A stretch of DNA of 25,512 nucleotides from CAZDQL01 sp964507325 (GTDB lineage: Bacteria; Planctomycetota; UBA1135; GCA-002686595). This document shows, in pieces, positions 12,246-20,085 of the stretch (position 1 is its first letter; every line of letters begins with the position of its first letter). The translations under genes and the position numbers were made by a program. Under the pieces are notes generated by a model. It had not been told where the DNA came from, ran no database searches, and worked only from the letters and a program-made list of their open reading frames with translations. Location: positions 1 to 25,512 of the forward strand of contig CAZDQL010000092.1 in NCBI GenBank assembly GCA_964507325.1. The letters run 5' to 3'.

Positions 12246-14399
12246 TCACGAAGAGGCCCCCTCGAGCGCCGCCCGCAGCGCGCGCAGGGCTCCGGGAACG
12301 TCGAGGGCGCGGGAGGCGTAGTCCCGGATCGAGAGCTCCTCGTCGAGGAGCTCGTCGTACTTGGCTTGGCGGCGCAGGGCCACGGTGGCGGCCAGTTCGT
12401 GGGGCTCCCCGAGGCCGTCGGACTCCAGGTCGCCGAGGAGCGCCCAGAGCTCGGCCTCCTGGCTGCGCTCGACGCGCAAGGCCATTCCCTCCTGGGAGAC
12501 TCGAGCCCCGCGCGCACCGAGGGCCACCGCCAGGGTGCGCAGGGCGCGGTCGCCGGCCCAGGGCAGGAAGAGGGCGTCGCCCCCATCCCCCACCACCGCG
12601 CGGCGGTCGAGCTCCAGCTCGCGGTAGACGCGGCGCGCCTCGCCCAGGAGCCGGTTGGCGCTGGCGTCGAGCCAATCCCGGGGACCGTCCTCCTCGAGGA
12701 CGCCGCGCATGCGCTGCCGCACGCCGCCGGCCACCTCGCCGCGCCCCCCGCTGAAGAGGGGCGGATCCCCCGCCTGCCCCTCCGTCACGAAGAGCTCCCG
12801 GCGAGCCTCGTCCGCCCCGGTCACCCGCCAGTAGCTGCCGCCGAAGATCAGCCCGGAGCCGATCACCACCGCTCCGTGCAGGGGAACGCTGCCGAGCTCC
12901 CGGCCCCCGTGCAGCACGCGGTACTCCTCGGGAGTGTCGAAGACGGCGAAGAAGTGATAGTCGTCGATCAGGCGCTCCCCCGCGAGCCCCGGGAGCAGGG
13001 CGCCGCTCGACTCCTGCACCAGGAGGTCGCGCTCCCCCATCGCGCGCAGCAGCGCGGCGAAGGTCGAGGCGTCCACGGCGGCGAAGGGGCCGCGATGGCA
13101 GAGGGCGCCGTAGAGCTCGTCGGCGGTCGCCCCGGAGTGCTGCGCGACGACCGAGAGCACCTGCTGCAGGAGGGTGGAGAGGGCCAGGGCGTTTTCCGCC
13201 GGCGACTCGCACCACCCCTCGAGCAGGAGCTCCACCATCGCCGCGCTGGCCACCAGCTCCTCGCAGAGGCGGTCCTGCAGGGGGGCCTCCCCGGCGGGCT
13301 CCCGCAGGCGCAGGTAGAAACGCAGGATCGCCGGGCCCCCGCGACGCCCCGAGCGGCCCAAGCGCTGGCGCAGGGAGGCGACCGAGGGGGGGGCTCCGAG
13401 CTGGGCGACGCTCGTCACCTGCCCCAGGTCGATCCCCAGCTCCAGGGTGCTGGTGCAGATCACCGTGCGCGGGGCGGAATCGTCCCGCAGGGCGCTCTCC
13501 GCCTCCTCGCGCAGGGACCTGGAGAGGCTGCCGTGGTGAGGGAAGAACTCGTTCGGCACGCGGCGCGCCTCGCACATGCCGCGCAGGTGGGCGGCGAAGA
13601 GCTCCACCTCGCGGCGCGAGTTGGCGAAGACCAGGTGGTCGGCCCCGCGCAGCTCGTCGAGGAGGTGTTCCGCGATCGAGCGCTCCGCGTCCGGGCCATC
13701 GCGGGCGTAGAGGCGCAGCTTCAAGCGCTGCTCCCCCGCGTCCCCTTCGATCACCTCCACGCGACTCGGCTCCTCCGGCCTGAGGAAGCCGGCGGCGAGG
13801 GAACGATCCCCCAGGGTCGCCGAGAGCCCCACGCGGGGCAGCCGGCGGCGCGCCACGAGCTCCAGGCGGTGCAGGAGGGACTGCAGCTGCCGGCCCCGGT
13901 CGGTGCCGAGGAAGGCGTGCAGCTCGTCGACGACGACGTAGGCCAGGGAACCGAAGAGCTCCGGGACGCGCGTGCCGCGCAGCACGAAGAGCGCCTCCAG
14001 CGACTCGGGGGTGATCAGGAGCACTCCCCGCGGCTGTTCGAGGACCTCGCACTTGGCGCTCTCGCCCACGTCCCCGTGCCAGCGGTGCACGTCGATCCCC
14101 GCCGCGCCGCAGAGCTCCTCGAGGCGCCGGTGCTGGTCGTTGATCAGCGCCTTGAGGGGCGACACGCACAGGACCCGCAGGCCCTCGGCGGGCTCGTTCA
14201 AGAGGTGCGTGGTGATCGGCAGGAAGGCGGCCTCGGTCTTCCCCGCCGCGGTGGCGGCGGCCAGGATCAAGTCCCCCTTCGCGGCCAGGATCGGCCCCAC
14301 GGCGCGCTCCTGCACGTCCCGCAGGGCGCGCCAGCCCTGGGCGAAGCACCAGCGTTGGACGCGGGGGTGCAGGCGCTCGTAGCCCGGCGAGGTGCTCAC
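12246..14399 (-). CDS. sngC: Lhr-type DExH helicase, SngC-like (Shango) / BrxHI-like
   Basis: This 717-residue superfamily II helicase has Walker A as ATAAGKT (49-55), motif Ia VLCVSPLKALINDQ, the DExH box as VVDELHAF (Asp158-His161), motif III GLSATLGD (Ser193-Thr195), motif V STLELGIDLGQV and motif VI QRLGRSGRRG (345-354). The DELH box and the long C-terminal region resemble Lhr and the BREX BrxHI proteins. The start is GTG at 14399, overlapping the stop of the ATPase gene by four bases, so the two are translationally coupled. In Shango the helicase acts with a TerB-domain protein and an ATPase to stop phage; the helicase substrate is not settled. The assignment as SngC rests on this gene set; in isolation it could equally be called a BrxHI/Lhr-like helicase. 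Confidence 0.85.
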   Translation of the reverse strand: MSTSPGYERLHPRVQRWCFAQGWRALRDVQERAVGPILAAKGDLILAAATAAGKTEAAFLPITTHLLNEPAEGLRVLCVSPLKALINDQHRRLEELCGAAGIDVHRWHGDVGESAKCEVLEQPRGVLLITPESLEALFVLRGTRVPELFGSLAYVVVDELHAFLGTDRGRQLQSLLHRLELVARRRLPRVGLSATLGDRSLAAGFLRPEEPSRVEVIEGDAGEQRLKLRLYARDGPDAERSIAEHLLDELRGADHLVFANSRREVELFAAHLRGMCEARRVPNEFFPHHGSLSRSLREEAESALRDDSAPRTVICTSTLELGIDLGQVTSVAQLGAPPSVASLRQRLGRSGRRGGPAILRFYLRLREPAGEAPLQDRLCEELVASAAMVELLLEGWCESPAENALALSTLLQQVLSVVAQHSGATADELYGALCHRGPFAAVDASTFAALLRAMGERDLLVQESSGALLPGLAGERLIDDYHFFAVFDTPEEYRVLHGGRELGSVPLHGAVVIGSGLIFGGSYWRVTGADEARRELFVTEGQAGDPPLFSGGRGEVAGGVRQRMRGVLEEDGPRDWLDASANRLLGEARRVYRELELDRRAVVGDGGDALFLPWAGDRALRTLAVALGARGARVSQEGMALRVERSQEAELWALLGDLESDGLGEPHELAATVALRRQAKYDELLDEELSIRDYASRALDVPGALRALRAALEGASS

Positions 14400-15730
14400 A
14401 GGGAGAAGCTCGTGAGGTCGTCGCCCTCGTCCTCGGCGCCCTCCTGCGCGTCTTCTTCGAGGGGGGCCAGGTCCGGGTTGCGCTCCTCGGCCAGGTCCGT
14501 CTCGCTCACCAGGGCCCGCCAGTCCGCTCCGGGGTTCTGCTCCAGAACGGCCAAGAGGTTCACGAAGCTGCGCACCGTGCTGCGCGGAGTGCGGAAGTAG
14601 GCCGCGCCGATCACCTCGTTGCAGTGCTCCATGAAGGCCTCGAGGCCCTCGTCGGGGAGCGCGTACAGCTCTTCGTCGCCACCGGCGTGGACGTGGCGGA
14701 CGTTGCGCAGCAGGACGAAGAGCTCCTCGGGGGTCAGGTTGGCCAGCCGCAGGACGGGCCCGGAGAAATCCACCAGGTCGCCGTGGGCGAAGGTGTTCTC
14801 GCCCAGGCGCGATTCCAGTGCCGGGTAGCTGAAGAGACCGCGCCGCGTGTCGGTCAGGAACTCCGGGGTACCGGCGAAGAGGAAGCCCAGCCCCTCGGTC
14901 TGCCCCTGCAGGGAGTCGTTCAGGATCGCCAGCAGGCGCTCGTAGTTCGCCTTGCGCGCCCGGCCGTTGGCGAGCTTGTAGAGGTTGACCATCTCGTCGA
15001 CGCCCACGAGCAAGCCCTCGTAGCCAGCCAGGCGGCAGAAGCACGCCATCAGCTTGAGGTGCTCGTAGACGGTCCCGTCGTCGACGATGACGCGCACGCC
15101 GAGGGCCAAGCGCGCCTCCGTCTTGGTGCCGTACTCCCCGCGCAGCCAGCGCACGGCGTCCGACTTCAGCTCCTCGTTGCCGGTGTCGTGGCCGCGCCAG
15201 TAGGCATCGATAACTTGGGCGAAGTCGTACCCGCCGACCATTTCGGAGAGCTTGGCCAAGCGCTCCTCGATCGCCTCCCCGGGGGAGATCCCCCGCTCGT
15301 CCGCCTCCTTCAGGGCGCCGGTGATGAAGCGCTCCACCAGCCCCGGCAGCGCCCCGCCGTCGGGCTTGGAGCGCGTCGCCAGGTTGCGCATCAACTGGCT
15401 GTAGAGCGCCCGCGCCTGCCCGCCGCTCGCCTGCAGCCGGCGGTCGGGGGTCAGGTCGGCGTGGGCGGTCACCAGCCGGCGTTCCAGCGCGATCGAGCGC
15501 ACCAGGTGCAGGAAGAAGGTCTTGCCCGAGCCGTACTCCCCGATCACGAAGCGCAGCGCCGCCCCGCCGTCGGCGATGCGCTCCACGTCTCCGACCAGCG
15601 CCTCGACCTCCCGCGCGCGCCCCACTTGGATGTGCTCCAGACCGCGCTTGGGGACCACCCCCGCGCGCAGGGACTGCAGGATGGCGTCGCGGGTACGGGG
15701 ACGGATGGGAGTGGGCTGGGGATCGGGCAT
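14396..15730 (-). CDS. sngB: BrxD-type P-loop ATPase, SngB-like (Shango)
   Basis: This 444-residue ATPase shows Walker A GEYGSGKT at 64-71 (Lys70), Walker B GLLVGVDEMVNLYKL with Asp245-Glu246, and the segment FAGTPEFLTDTRRGLFSYPALESRL at 286-309. The last is very characteristic of the DUF2791/BrxD family of defence ATPases. The C-terminal 35 residues are acidic (EEDAQEGAEDEGDDL). In BREX type 2 and Shango systems this ATPase pairs with an Lhr-like helicase, and here it does so with a four-base overlap. Paired with the TerB-domain protein 1.8 kb upstream it points to Shango rather than BREX, since no PglX, PglZ or BrxC-like gene is seen. The ATG at 15730 has no obvious ribosome site. A structured repeat element sits just upstream. 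Confidence 0.86.
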   Translation of the reverse strand: MPDPQPTPIRPRTRDAILQSLRAGVVPKRGLEHIQVGRAREVEALVGDVERIADGGAALRFVIGEYGSGKTFFLHLVRSIALERRLVTAHADLTPDRRLQASGGQARALYSQLMRNLATRSKPDGGALPGLVERFITGALKEADERGISPGEAIEERLAKLSEMVGGYDFAQVIDAYWRGHDTGNEELKSDAVRWLRGEYGTKTEARLALGVRVIVDDGTVYEHLKLMACFCRLAGYEGLLVGVDEMVNLYKLANGRARKANYERLLAILNDSLQGQTEGLGFLFAGTPEFLTDTRRGLFSYPALESRLGENTFAHGDLVDFSGPVLRLANLTPEELFVLLRNVRHVHAGGDEELYALPDEGLEAFMEHCNEVIGAAYFRTPRSTVRSFVNLLAVLEQNPGADWRALVSETDLAEERNPDLAPLEEDAQEGAEDEGDDLTSFSL

Positions 15731-15767
15731 GGAGTCGTGGGCGGGCTTCGCGGGCCAGCTACGTTAG

Positions 15768-15981
15768 TGAACTGCCTCCCTTCCGTGGGCATCTGGGCCT
15801 CGACGTCCTGGAACCCGTGTTCGAGCCCTCATTCCGACCGCCCCGCGCCACACCGCCGCCCCAGAGCGATGGGCTCCCCCCGACAGGGGCCTGAGCCAAG
15901 GGGATGGCGCTCTAACCCTTTGGAAGAACTCGAGTTAGGGCGGTGCCCCGGTCAAGGTGCACACTGAAGGGGGGCAGTTCC
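15768..15981. mobile_element. 214-bp non-coding element bounded by imperfect 32-bp terminal inverted repeats (MITE- or IS-remnant-like)
   Basis: The left end (15768-15799) and the reverse complement of the right end (15950-15981) match at 25 of 32 bases, with an intact GAACTGCC core at both tips followed by CCCTTC and GTG. Inside are nested inverted repeats. No open frame in it looks coding and no target-site duplication is seen at the tips. It fills most of the 306-bp gap between the GDT1-like gene and the sngB-like gene. The tips vaguely recall IS3-family ends, from memory only. A structured regulatory leader is the alternative. Confidence 0.5.
15863..15913. repeat. Nested inverted repeats inside the 214-bp element
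   Basis: Three nested dyads share one centre: AGAGCG (15863-15868) with CGCTCT (15908-15913), GGCTC (15872-15876) with GAGCC (15893-15897), and CCCC (15878-15881) with GGGG (15886-15889) around a GACA loop. A further CTAAC (15912-15916)/GTTAG (15934-15938) pair and a 10-bp palindrome AACTCGAGTT (15927-15936) follow. It could fold as cruciform DNA or as an RNA hairpin. Confidence 0.6.
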
Positions 15982-16036
15982 GCACACAGGCGTGCCGGTG
16001 GGCCCGGCTTGCCGCAGCACCTCCCCCCCAACGAGC

Positions 16037-16324
16037 TCAGCCCGCAGCGGGAGAGCCGTTGCGCAGCAGGAACATCAGGCCCATCAAAATGAAGGCCGCC
16101 CCGGCGGCCCGCTTCAGCCAGATCTCCGGCACGACTCGCCCGACTGCATCTCCCAGCAGCACCGCCACGGCAGTCGTGGTCAGGAGTGCCAGGCTCGAGC
16201 CCAGGAAGACCGCCCAGCGTGACGAGGACCCTGCTGCCAGGGAGAGAGTCGCCAACTGGGTCTTGTCGCCTAGCTCGGCGAGGAACACGATCCCGAAAGT
16301 CGAGGCGAGGAGCTTCCAGTCCAT
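16037..16324 (-). CDS. Single-domain GDT1/TMEM165 (UPF0016) membrane protein
   Basis: The ATG at 16324 gives 95 residues with three hydrophobic helices and the family motif AELGDKTQLA (Glu17, Gly19-Asp20, Lys21-Thr22). This Glu-x-Gly-Asp-Lys/Arg-Ser/Thr signature belongs to the GDT1/UPF0016 cation transporters, which export Mn2+ or Ca2+ in exchange for protons. Usual members carry two such halves in about 200 residues. This one holds a single half, so a homodimer or a partner half elsewhere would be needed. Upstream in-frame sequence to 16402 was left out because the motif-bearing helix begins right after this ATG. It sits between the kinase-like gene and the sngB-like gene. No function in defence is known to me. 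Confidence 0.8.
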   Translation of the reverse strand: MDWKLLASTFGIVFLAELGDKTQLATLSLAAGSSSRWAVFLGSSLALLTTTAVAVLLGDAVGRVVPEIWLKRAAGAAFILMGLMFLLRNGSPAAG

Positions 16325-16502
16325 GATGATGACCGCTGTCTTCCGGAGTGAGGTACGGCGAGGTCCACCGTCCCTGCGGGCGAACAGCGTACCGGTGCCC
16401 ACGCGCAGCGCGCCAACGTAGAAGCAGACCTACCTGGCGCAGAGCAGCGAGCTCATGCGCTGCCCAGATCGTGCGCGTGGTCTCGGCCTGTGGTATGACG
16501 GC

Positions 16503-17330
16503 TCAGAACCTGGGGGTGTCGGAATCGGGGGGAGAGTCGAAGACCACTTCGACCTGGTTGACTCCGGGAACGGAGGACGCCACCCGCGTCAACTCCTCGG
16601 CCAGGATGTCGGTCTCGGGATCGGTGTAGATGAATACCGCCCCGTCGGCTGCGCTGACCTCCGGCAGAGCCATGCGCAGATTGGGGTTCTGCAGGAGGAC
16701 CGCCTTGACGCGCGTGGCCACCCTCATGTTGGCCAGCTCCACGGGGTGCGTGTCGTCCCACTTGAAGGGCTCCATCTCCGCGGCGGCCTGGACCAGGTCG
16801 GCGGCCTGGTCGATGCTCATCGACTCCAGGTTGACGACCAGGTCGAAGTAGAGGGGATCGGCGAGGGACTCGACTCCGTACAGGAAGCGGGTCAACGTCA
16901 GTCGCCCCTGGTCCTTGTCGTAGATGTAGCGGGAGGCGTCGAGCTTGGAGCCCCCGCGGGCCTCCCTCACCATCTCGAGGCGCAGGTGCATCGGCGCCAC
17001 CACGCGCACCCGCAGGAGCCCGGGCAGGTCCTGCAGCAGGAACTGGGCTCCATTCCCGTGGACCACGATCGGCCCCTGCGCCGCGTGCTCCACCAGGCTG
17101 GCCCGCAGCGTGCAGGTGTAGGCCAGACGCAGCGAATCCAGGGTGTCGTAGAGGTAGGGGGGGCGGTCCTTCAGCTCCTGCCGCAGCTCGCTCTCGGTGG
17201 CCTTGAGGACGGGGTCGACGGCGACGAGCTCCTCGCGGCTGATGACCTTGGCGCCCAGTCGCTCAGCGACCTTCTCGGCCAGTAGGGTCCCGCCGGTCTT
17301 GGTCCCGCGGGAGATGGTGATGACGCCCAT
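16503..17330 (-). CDS. Cytidylate-kinase-like P-loop protein
   Basis: The ATG at 17330 gives 275 residues starting MGVITISRGTKTGGTLLAEKVAERLGAKVISREEL. This is the nucleotide-binding start of the cytidylate-kinase-like family (PF13189), where the P-loop is the relaxed SRxxxxGG form. An FDLVVN strand near residue 167 follows as in nucleotide kinases. The last 50 residues (ADGAVFIYTDPETDILAEELTRVASSVPGVNQVEVVF) look like a small alpha/beta BON-like domain, which I regard as tentative. An AGGG lies nine bases upstream of the chosen start. The open frame runs 46 codons further upstream to 17468 and carries a Cys-x2-Cys-x3-Cys motif. The true substrate is unknown; many family members are not real CMP kinases. 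Confidence 0.75.
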   Translation of the reverse strand: MGVITISRGTKTGGTLLAEKVAERLGAKVISREELVAVDPVLKATESELRQELKDRPPYLYDTLDSLRLAYTCTLRASLVEHAAQGPIVVHGNGAQFLLQDLPGLLRVRVVAPMHLRLEMVREARGGSKLDASRYIYDKDQGRLTLTRFLYGVESLADPLYFDLVVNLESMSIDQAADLVQAAAEMEPFKWDDTHPVELANMRVATRVKAVLLQNPNLRMALPEVSAADGAVFIYTDPETDILAEELTRVASSVPGVNQVEVVFDSPPDSDTPRF

Positions 17331-17509
17331 GGTGGAAGGCCCTCGATGCAGGTCGGCGCGGGAGTCCCACTGCGGAACGTCCCCGGCGCAGGCGATGAGG
17401 CACGCCATGCATCCGCTGCCGGCGCCTCCGTCGACCCAGACGATACCGTCCCGGTCGCGCGGCTGCATGGCCCCGGCGGGGTAGGCCGCGCCGCACCAGG
17501 ACGGTTCAC

Positions 17510-17535
17510 CGGGAGGCCGAGCGGGAGGCCTCCCG
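17510..17535 (-). terminator. Strong GC hairpin just after the sngA-like stop codon
   Basis: CGGGAGGCC (17510-17518) and GGCCTCCCG (17527-17535) form a perfect nine-base stem around an eight-base loop, four bases after the TGA of the TerB-domain gene on the minus strand. Its right half also contains a perfect 12-bp palindrome (17523-17534). No U-tract follows, so it may act with Rho, protect the mRNA end, or bind a protein. Confidence 0.55.
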
Positions 17536-17538
17536 AGC

Positions 17539-20082
17539 TCACGCCGATCCCATCAGCTCCCGCGCGACCTCCGGGAAGAGGTCCAGGGGGTCGTCCCCTT
17601 CCCAGAGGGGCTCCCCCAGCTCGGCGAAGGCCTCGTCGTTCAGGGTGTCGAGGGCTCCGTCCGTCAGGAGGCCGAGCTCGCCCGCGAGGTCTTCGACCGC
17701 CTCGCGGGGCCAGGTGGCCCTCTCCGCCAGCCGCTCCAGGAAGGCGCTGTGGGCGGGATCGAGGCCGGCGTAGGTGACGGCGGGGATCTCGGGGGTCTCG
17801 CTCGCGGGGGCCTCCGGTTCCTCCTCCTGGAAGATGTCCCCCAGCAGCGCGGAGACGCGCCGCGTCTCCGCCAGCTTCTGCGCCAGCCTGGCCGGATCGA
17901 GGGCCAGGCCGCTCCCCGTCGCGGCGGGGGTCGAGCCGGTGTGCCGTCCGTGCAGGTCGCGGTGCAGGCGTTCCGGGTCGCGACCGAGGAGGGCGTAGAG
18001 GCGCTCCAGGACCTTCACCTCCCCCGGCGAGACCACCCCGTCGGCGCAGGCGATGCGCAGGAGGAAGTCCGCCAGCCGCTCGCGACCGCGCTCGTCGAGG
18101 CGCTCCACGCGGCGGCGCAAGCCCCCCAGGGGCGGCGGATGGCGGCGCAGCCAGGTGAGGTGCACCTCGAGCCGCCGCCGCTCCGCCGCGGGGAGGTCGA
18201 GGCTCGCTTCGAGGTGTCCGCGCAGCCCCTCCTCCTCGCCGTCCCCGAGCAGGGGCTCCTCCTCCGCCGCCGCGAGGGCCACCGCCACGTGCACCACCAG
18301 GGCCGCCGCGGTGTAGGCGCGGGAGGGGGTGCGCGGCGCGTCGGAAGCCAGGGCGAAGAGGGCCAACTGCCCCCCGGTGGGCCAGGGGGGAGCGCCGAAG
18401 CGCGGATCCGGCTCCACCCCCACCCCGAGCTTGCCGAGCAGGGTCGCGTAGCGCGTGCAGTCGCCGCGGGCCAGGGGGCCCATCTTGGGCCACAGGGCCG
18501 CGAGCCGGGCGGTGTCGAAGAGCGCCGGCCAGCCCTTCTCCTGCGCGTCGCGCACCAGGGTGCGCAGCTCCTCGAGCACCGGCTCGTCGTGCCAGGCGAG
18601 GAGCTCCGCCGGCAGGGTCGCCAGTGCCCGCAGGTCGGGGGGGCGCCCCTCGCTGCGACCAAGGTAGCGCGAGAGGCCGCCCAGCTCCTCGCAGCAGCGC
18701 TCCGCCAGGGCTTCCAGCTCCTCCACCGCCTCGGGGTGCTCCTCCGGATCGGGCAGGTCGAGGCGGGCGTCGAAGGACTGCCCTTCGAGGGTCGGGGAGA
18801 GGGGGCGGTACGTCGCCTGTAGGACTCCGGGCTTCGGGGGCACGACCAGCCCCGCGCCAAAGCGCTCGCGGTAGCGCAGGCCGAAGAGGCGTTCGAAGTC
18901 CTCGGGACAGCGCCGCGCGGGAGCGCGCAGCTCGCCGGCGCGGGCGTGGTGCAGCCAGGCGCGGGCCCAGGCCGCGGGCAGGGGCGCGCGGGCGGCCAGC
19001 AGACGCGCGAGGCCGAGCCGAATGCGTGCGGGGAGGATCCCATCCGCTGCGCCGAGGGGTCCGGGACCCTCCGCCGCGGCGTCGTCGGCGTGGCGCAGGC
19101 TGGTGAAGAGTATCAGCTCGCGGGCCTTGGCGCGCAGGGGACGATGGCGCGCGGCGATCCGTTCGAGCTCGACCAGGAGCCGGGGGATCTCCCCTCCCCC
19201 GGGGCCCCCCTCACCCAGGATCCGCCGCTCGATGCCGCCGAGGATCCGGCGCGGGAAGGCGATCGGCGCCTCGCCCTCGCGATCGGAGGCGAGCCAGTCC
19301 AGAAACGCCTCGCGCTGCCCAGGATCCAGGGCGCTCTCCTCGTCGCCTCCCACCCAGAGGGGACCCGGGACCTCTCGCCCCCCCACGGTCGCCGAGCGGC
19401 CGGGGGGGATCCAGGCCAGATCCGTGAGGAGCCCCGCCCCCCGCCCCCACTCCCGCAGGCGCTCGTGATCGCTCTCGGGGTCCTCGAGCGCCCGCTCGAG
19501 GAGCTCGCGCGCCTGCGCCCGGGCCCGCCGGCGCCCCGCCTCGCTCTTCAGGCCCGCGGCGTGCTCCAGCTTGGCGCGGATGGTGTTCAGGTGCTTCGAG
19601 GAGCGCGCCATCTCCACGTCCCGCGCAAAGCGCCGTTCGAGGGCGAGCCGCTCCGACCGCGGCGGCCGGAACCCCTCCCCCCACTGCCGGTGGATCTCCC
19701 GCGCCCGATCGAGGTGCTTCTGGGCGCGCTCGAGGTCGGTGGCCTCCAGGGCGCGCCCGATCGCGTCCCGCAGCCGGCGCTGCACCTTCCAGCGTTCGAC
19801 GCGTTCGCGATCGACGGCGCGAATGCGGCGCAGGTAGCGCCCGTAGCGCTCCCGGTCGTCGGGCAGGGGCCCGTACTCATCGGCGGGGAAGGCGATCAGG
19901 CGCCGCCAACCGGCCCAGATCAGGAGCAGCGCGACGAGCGTCGCCAACCCCGCGGCGACCGCCAGCGTCCCGCGCCAGGACCCCCGCGCCTCCGCCGCGG
20001 ACCAGACCCCCAACCCGACCAGGGCCGCGACGATCGAGAACTGCGCCAGCCGCGCCAGCCGTGTCGAGAGGGAGAGGGGCAC
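17539..20082 (-). CDS. sngA: TerB-N/TerB/TerB-C domain protein, SngA-like (Shango), with N-terminal membrane anchor
   Basis: The 847-residue protein begins with two hydrophobic segments (12-30 and 38-58), then a charged, probably coiled-coil region (75-215). TerB-N follows from about 223 (WIPPGRSATVGGREVPGPLWVG, then LDPGQREAFLDWLASDREG). A TerB-like helical domain around 590-711 holds FLLRIACADGVVSPGEVKVLERLYALLGRDPE. TerB-C runs from about 728 to the end (LDPARLAQKLAETRRVSALLGDIF, DTLNDEAFAELGEPLWEGDD). This domain order is that of SngA in the Shango antiphage system; TerB domains come from tellurite/phage-resistance operons and may sense metal or nucleotide signals. The start is GTG at 20082, three bases after the alpha/beta hydrolase stop. 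The membrane-anchored N-terminal extension is unusual as far as I know. Confidence 0.85.
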   Translation of the reverse strand: MPLSLSTRLARLAQFSIVAALVGLGVWSAAEARGSWRGTLAVAAGLATLVALLLIWAGWRRLIAFPADEYGPLPDDRERYGRYLRRIRAVDRERVERWKVQRRLRDAIGRALEATDLERAQKHLDRAREIHRQWGEGFRPPRSERLALERRFARDVEMARSSKHLNTIRAKLEHAAGLKSEAGRRRARAQARELLERALEDPESDHERLREWGRGAGLLTDLAWIPPGRSATVGGREVPGPLWVGGDEESALDPGQREAFLDWLASDREGEAPIAFPRRILGGIERRILGEGGPGGGEIPRLLVELERIAARHRPLRAKARELILFTSLRHADDAAAEGPGPLGAADGILPARIRLGLARLLAARAPLPAAWARAWLHHARAGELRAPARRCPEDFERLFGLRYRERFGAGLVVPPKPGVLQATYRPLSPTLEGQSFDARLDLPDPEEHPEAVEELEALAERCCEELGGLSRYLGRSEGRPPDLRALATLPAELLAWHDEPVLEELRTLVRDAQEKGWPALFDTARLAALWPKMGPLARGDCTRYATLLGKLGVGVEPDPRFGAPPWPTGGQLALFALASDAPRTPSRAYTAAALVVHVAVALAAAEEEPLLGDGEEEGLRGHLEASLDLPAAERRRLEVHLTWLRRHPPPLGGLRRRVERLDERGRERLADFLLRIACADGVVSPGEVKVLERLYALLGRDPERLHRDLHGRHTGSTPAATGSGLALDPARLAQKLAETRRVSALLGDIFQEEEPEAPASETPEIPAVTYAGLDPAHSAFLERLAERATWPREAVEDLAGELGLLTDGALDTLNDEAFAELGEPLWEGDDPLDLFPEVARELMGSA

Positions 20083-20085
20083 CGC

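Noticed and set aside
15805..15850. tRNA-like string GTTCGAGCCCTCATTCCGACC
   Set aside because: It recalls a tRNA T-loop and acceptor end, but the flanking five bases do not pair as a T-stem and no anticodon or D-arm can be folded around it.
16325..16502. Possible yybP-ykoY (manganese) riboswitch upstream of the GDT1-like gene
   Set aside because: Such transporters are often under this riboswitch, so the leader was read for its conserved loops. None of the expected motifs was seen and no expression-platform hairpin stands before the ATG.
17171..18493. Minus-strand 440-codon open frame overlapping sngA and the kinase-like gene
   Set aside because: Arg/Gly/Pro-rich shadow of the TerB-protein frame with no motif.
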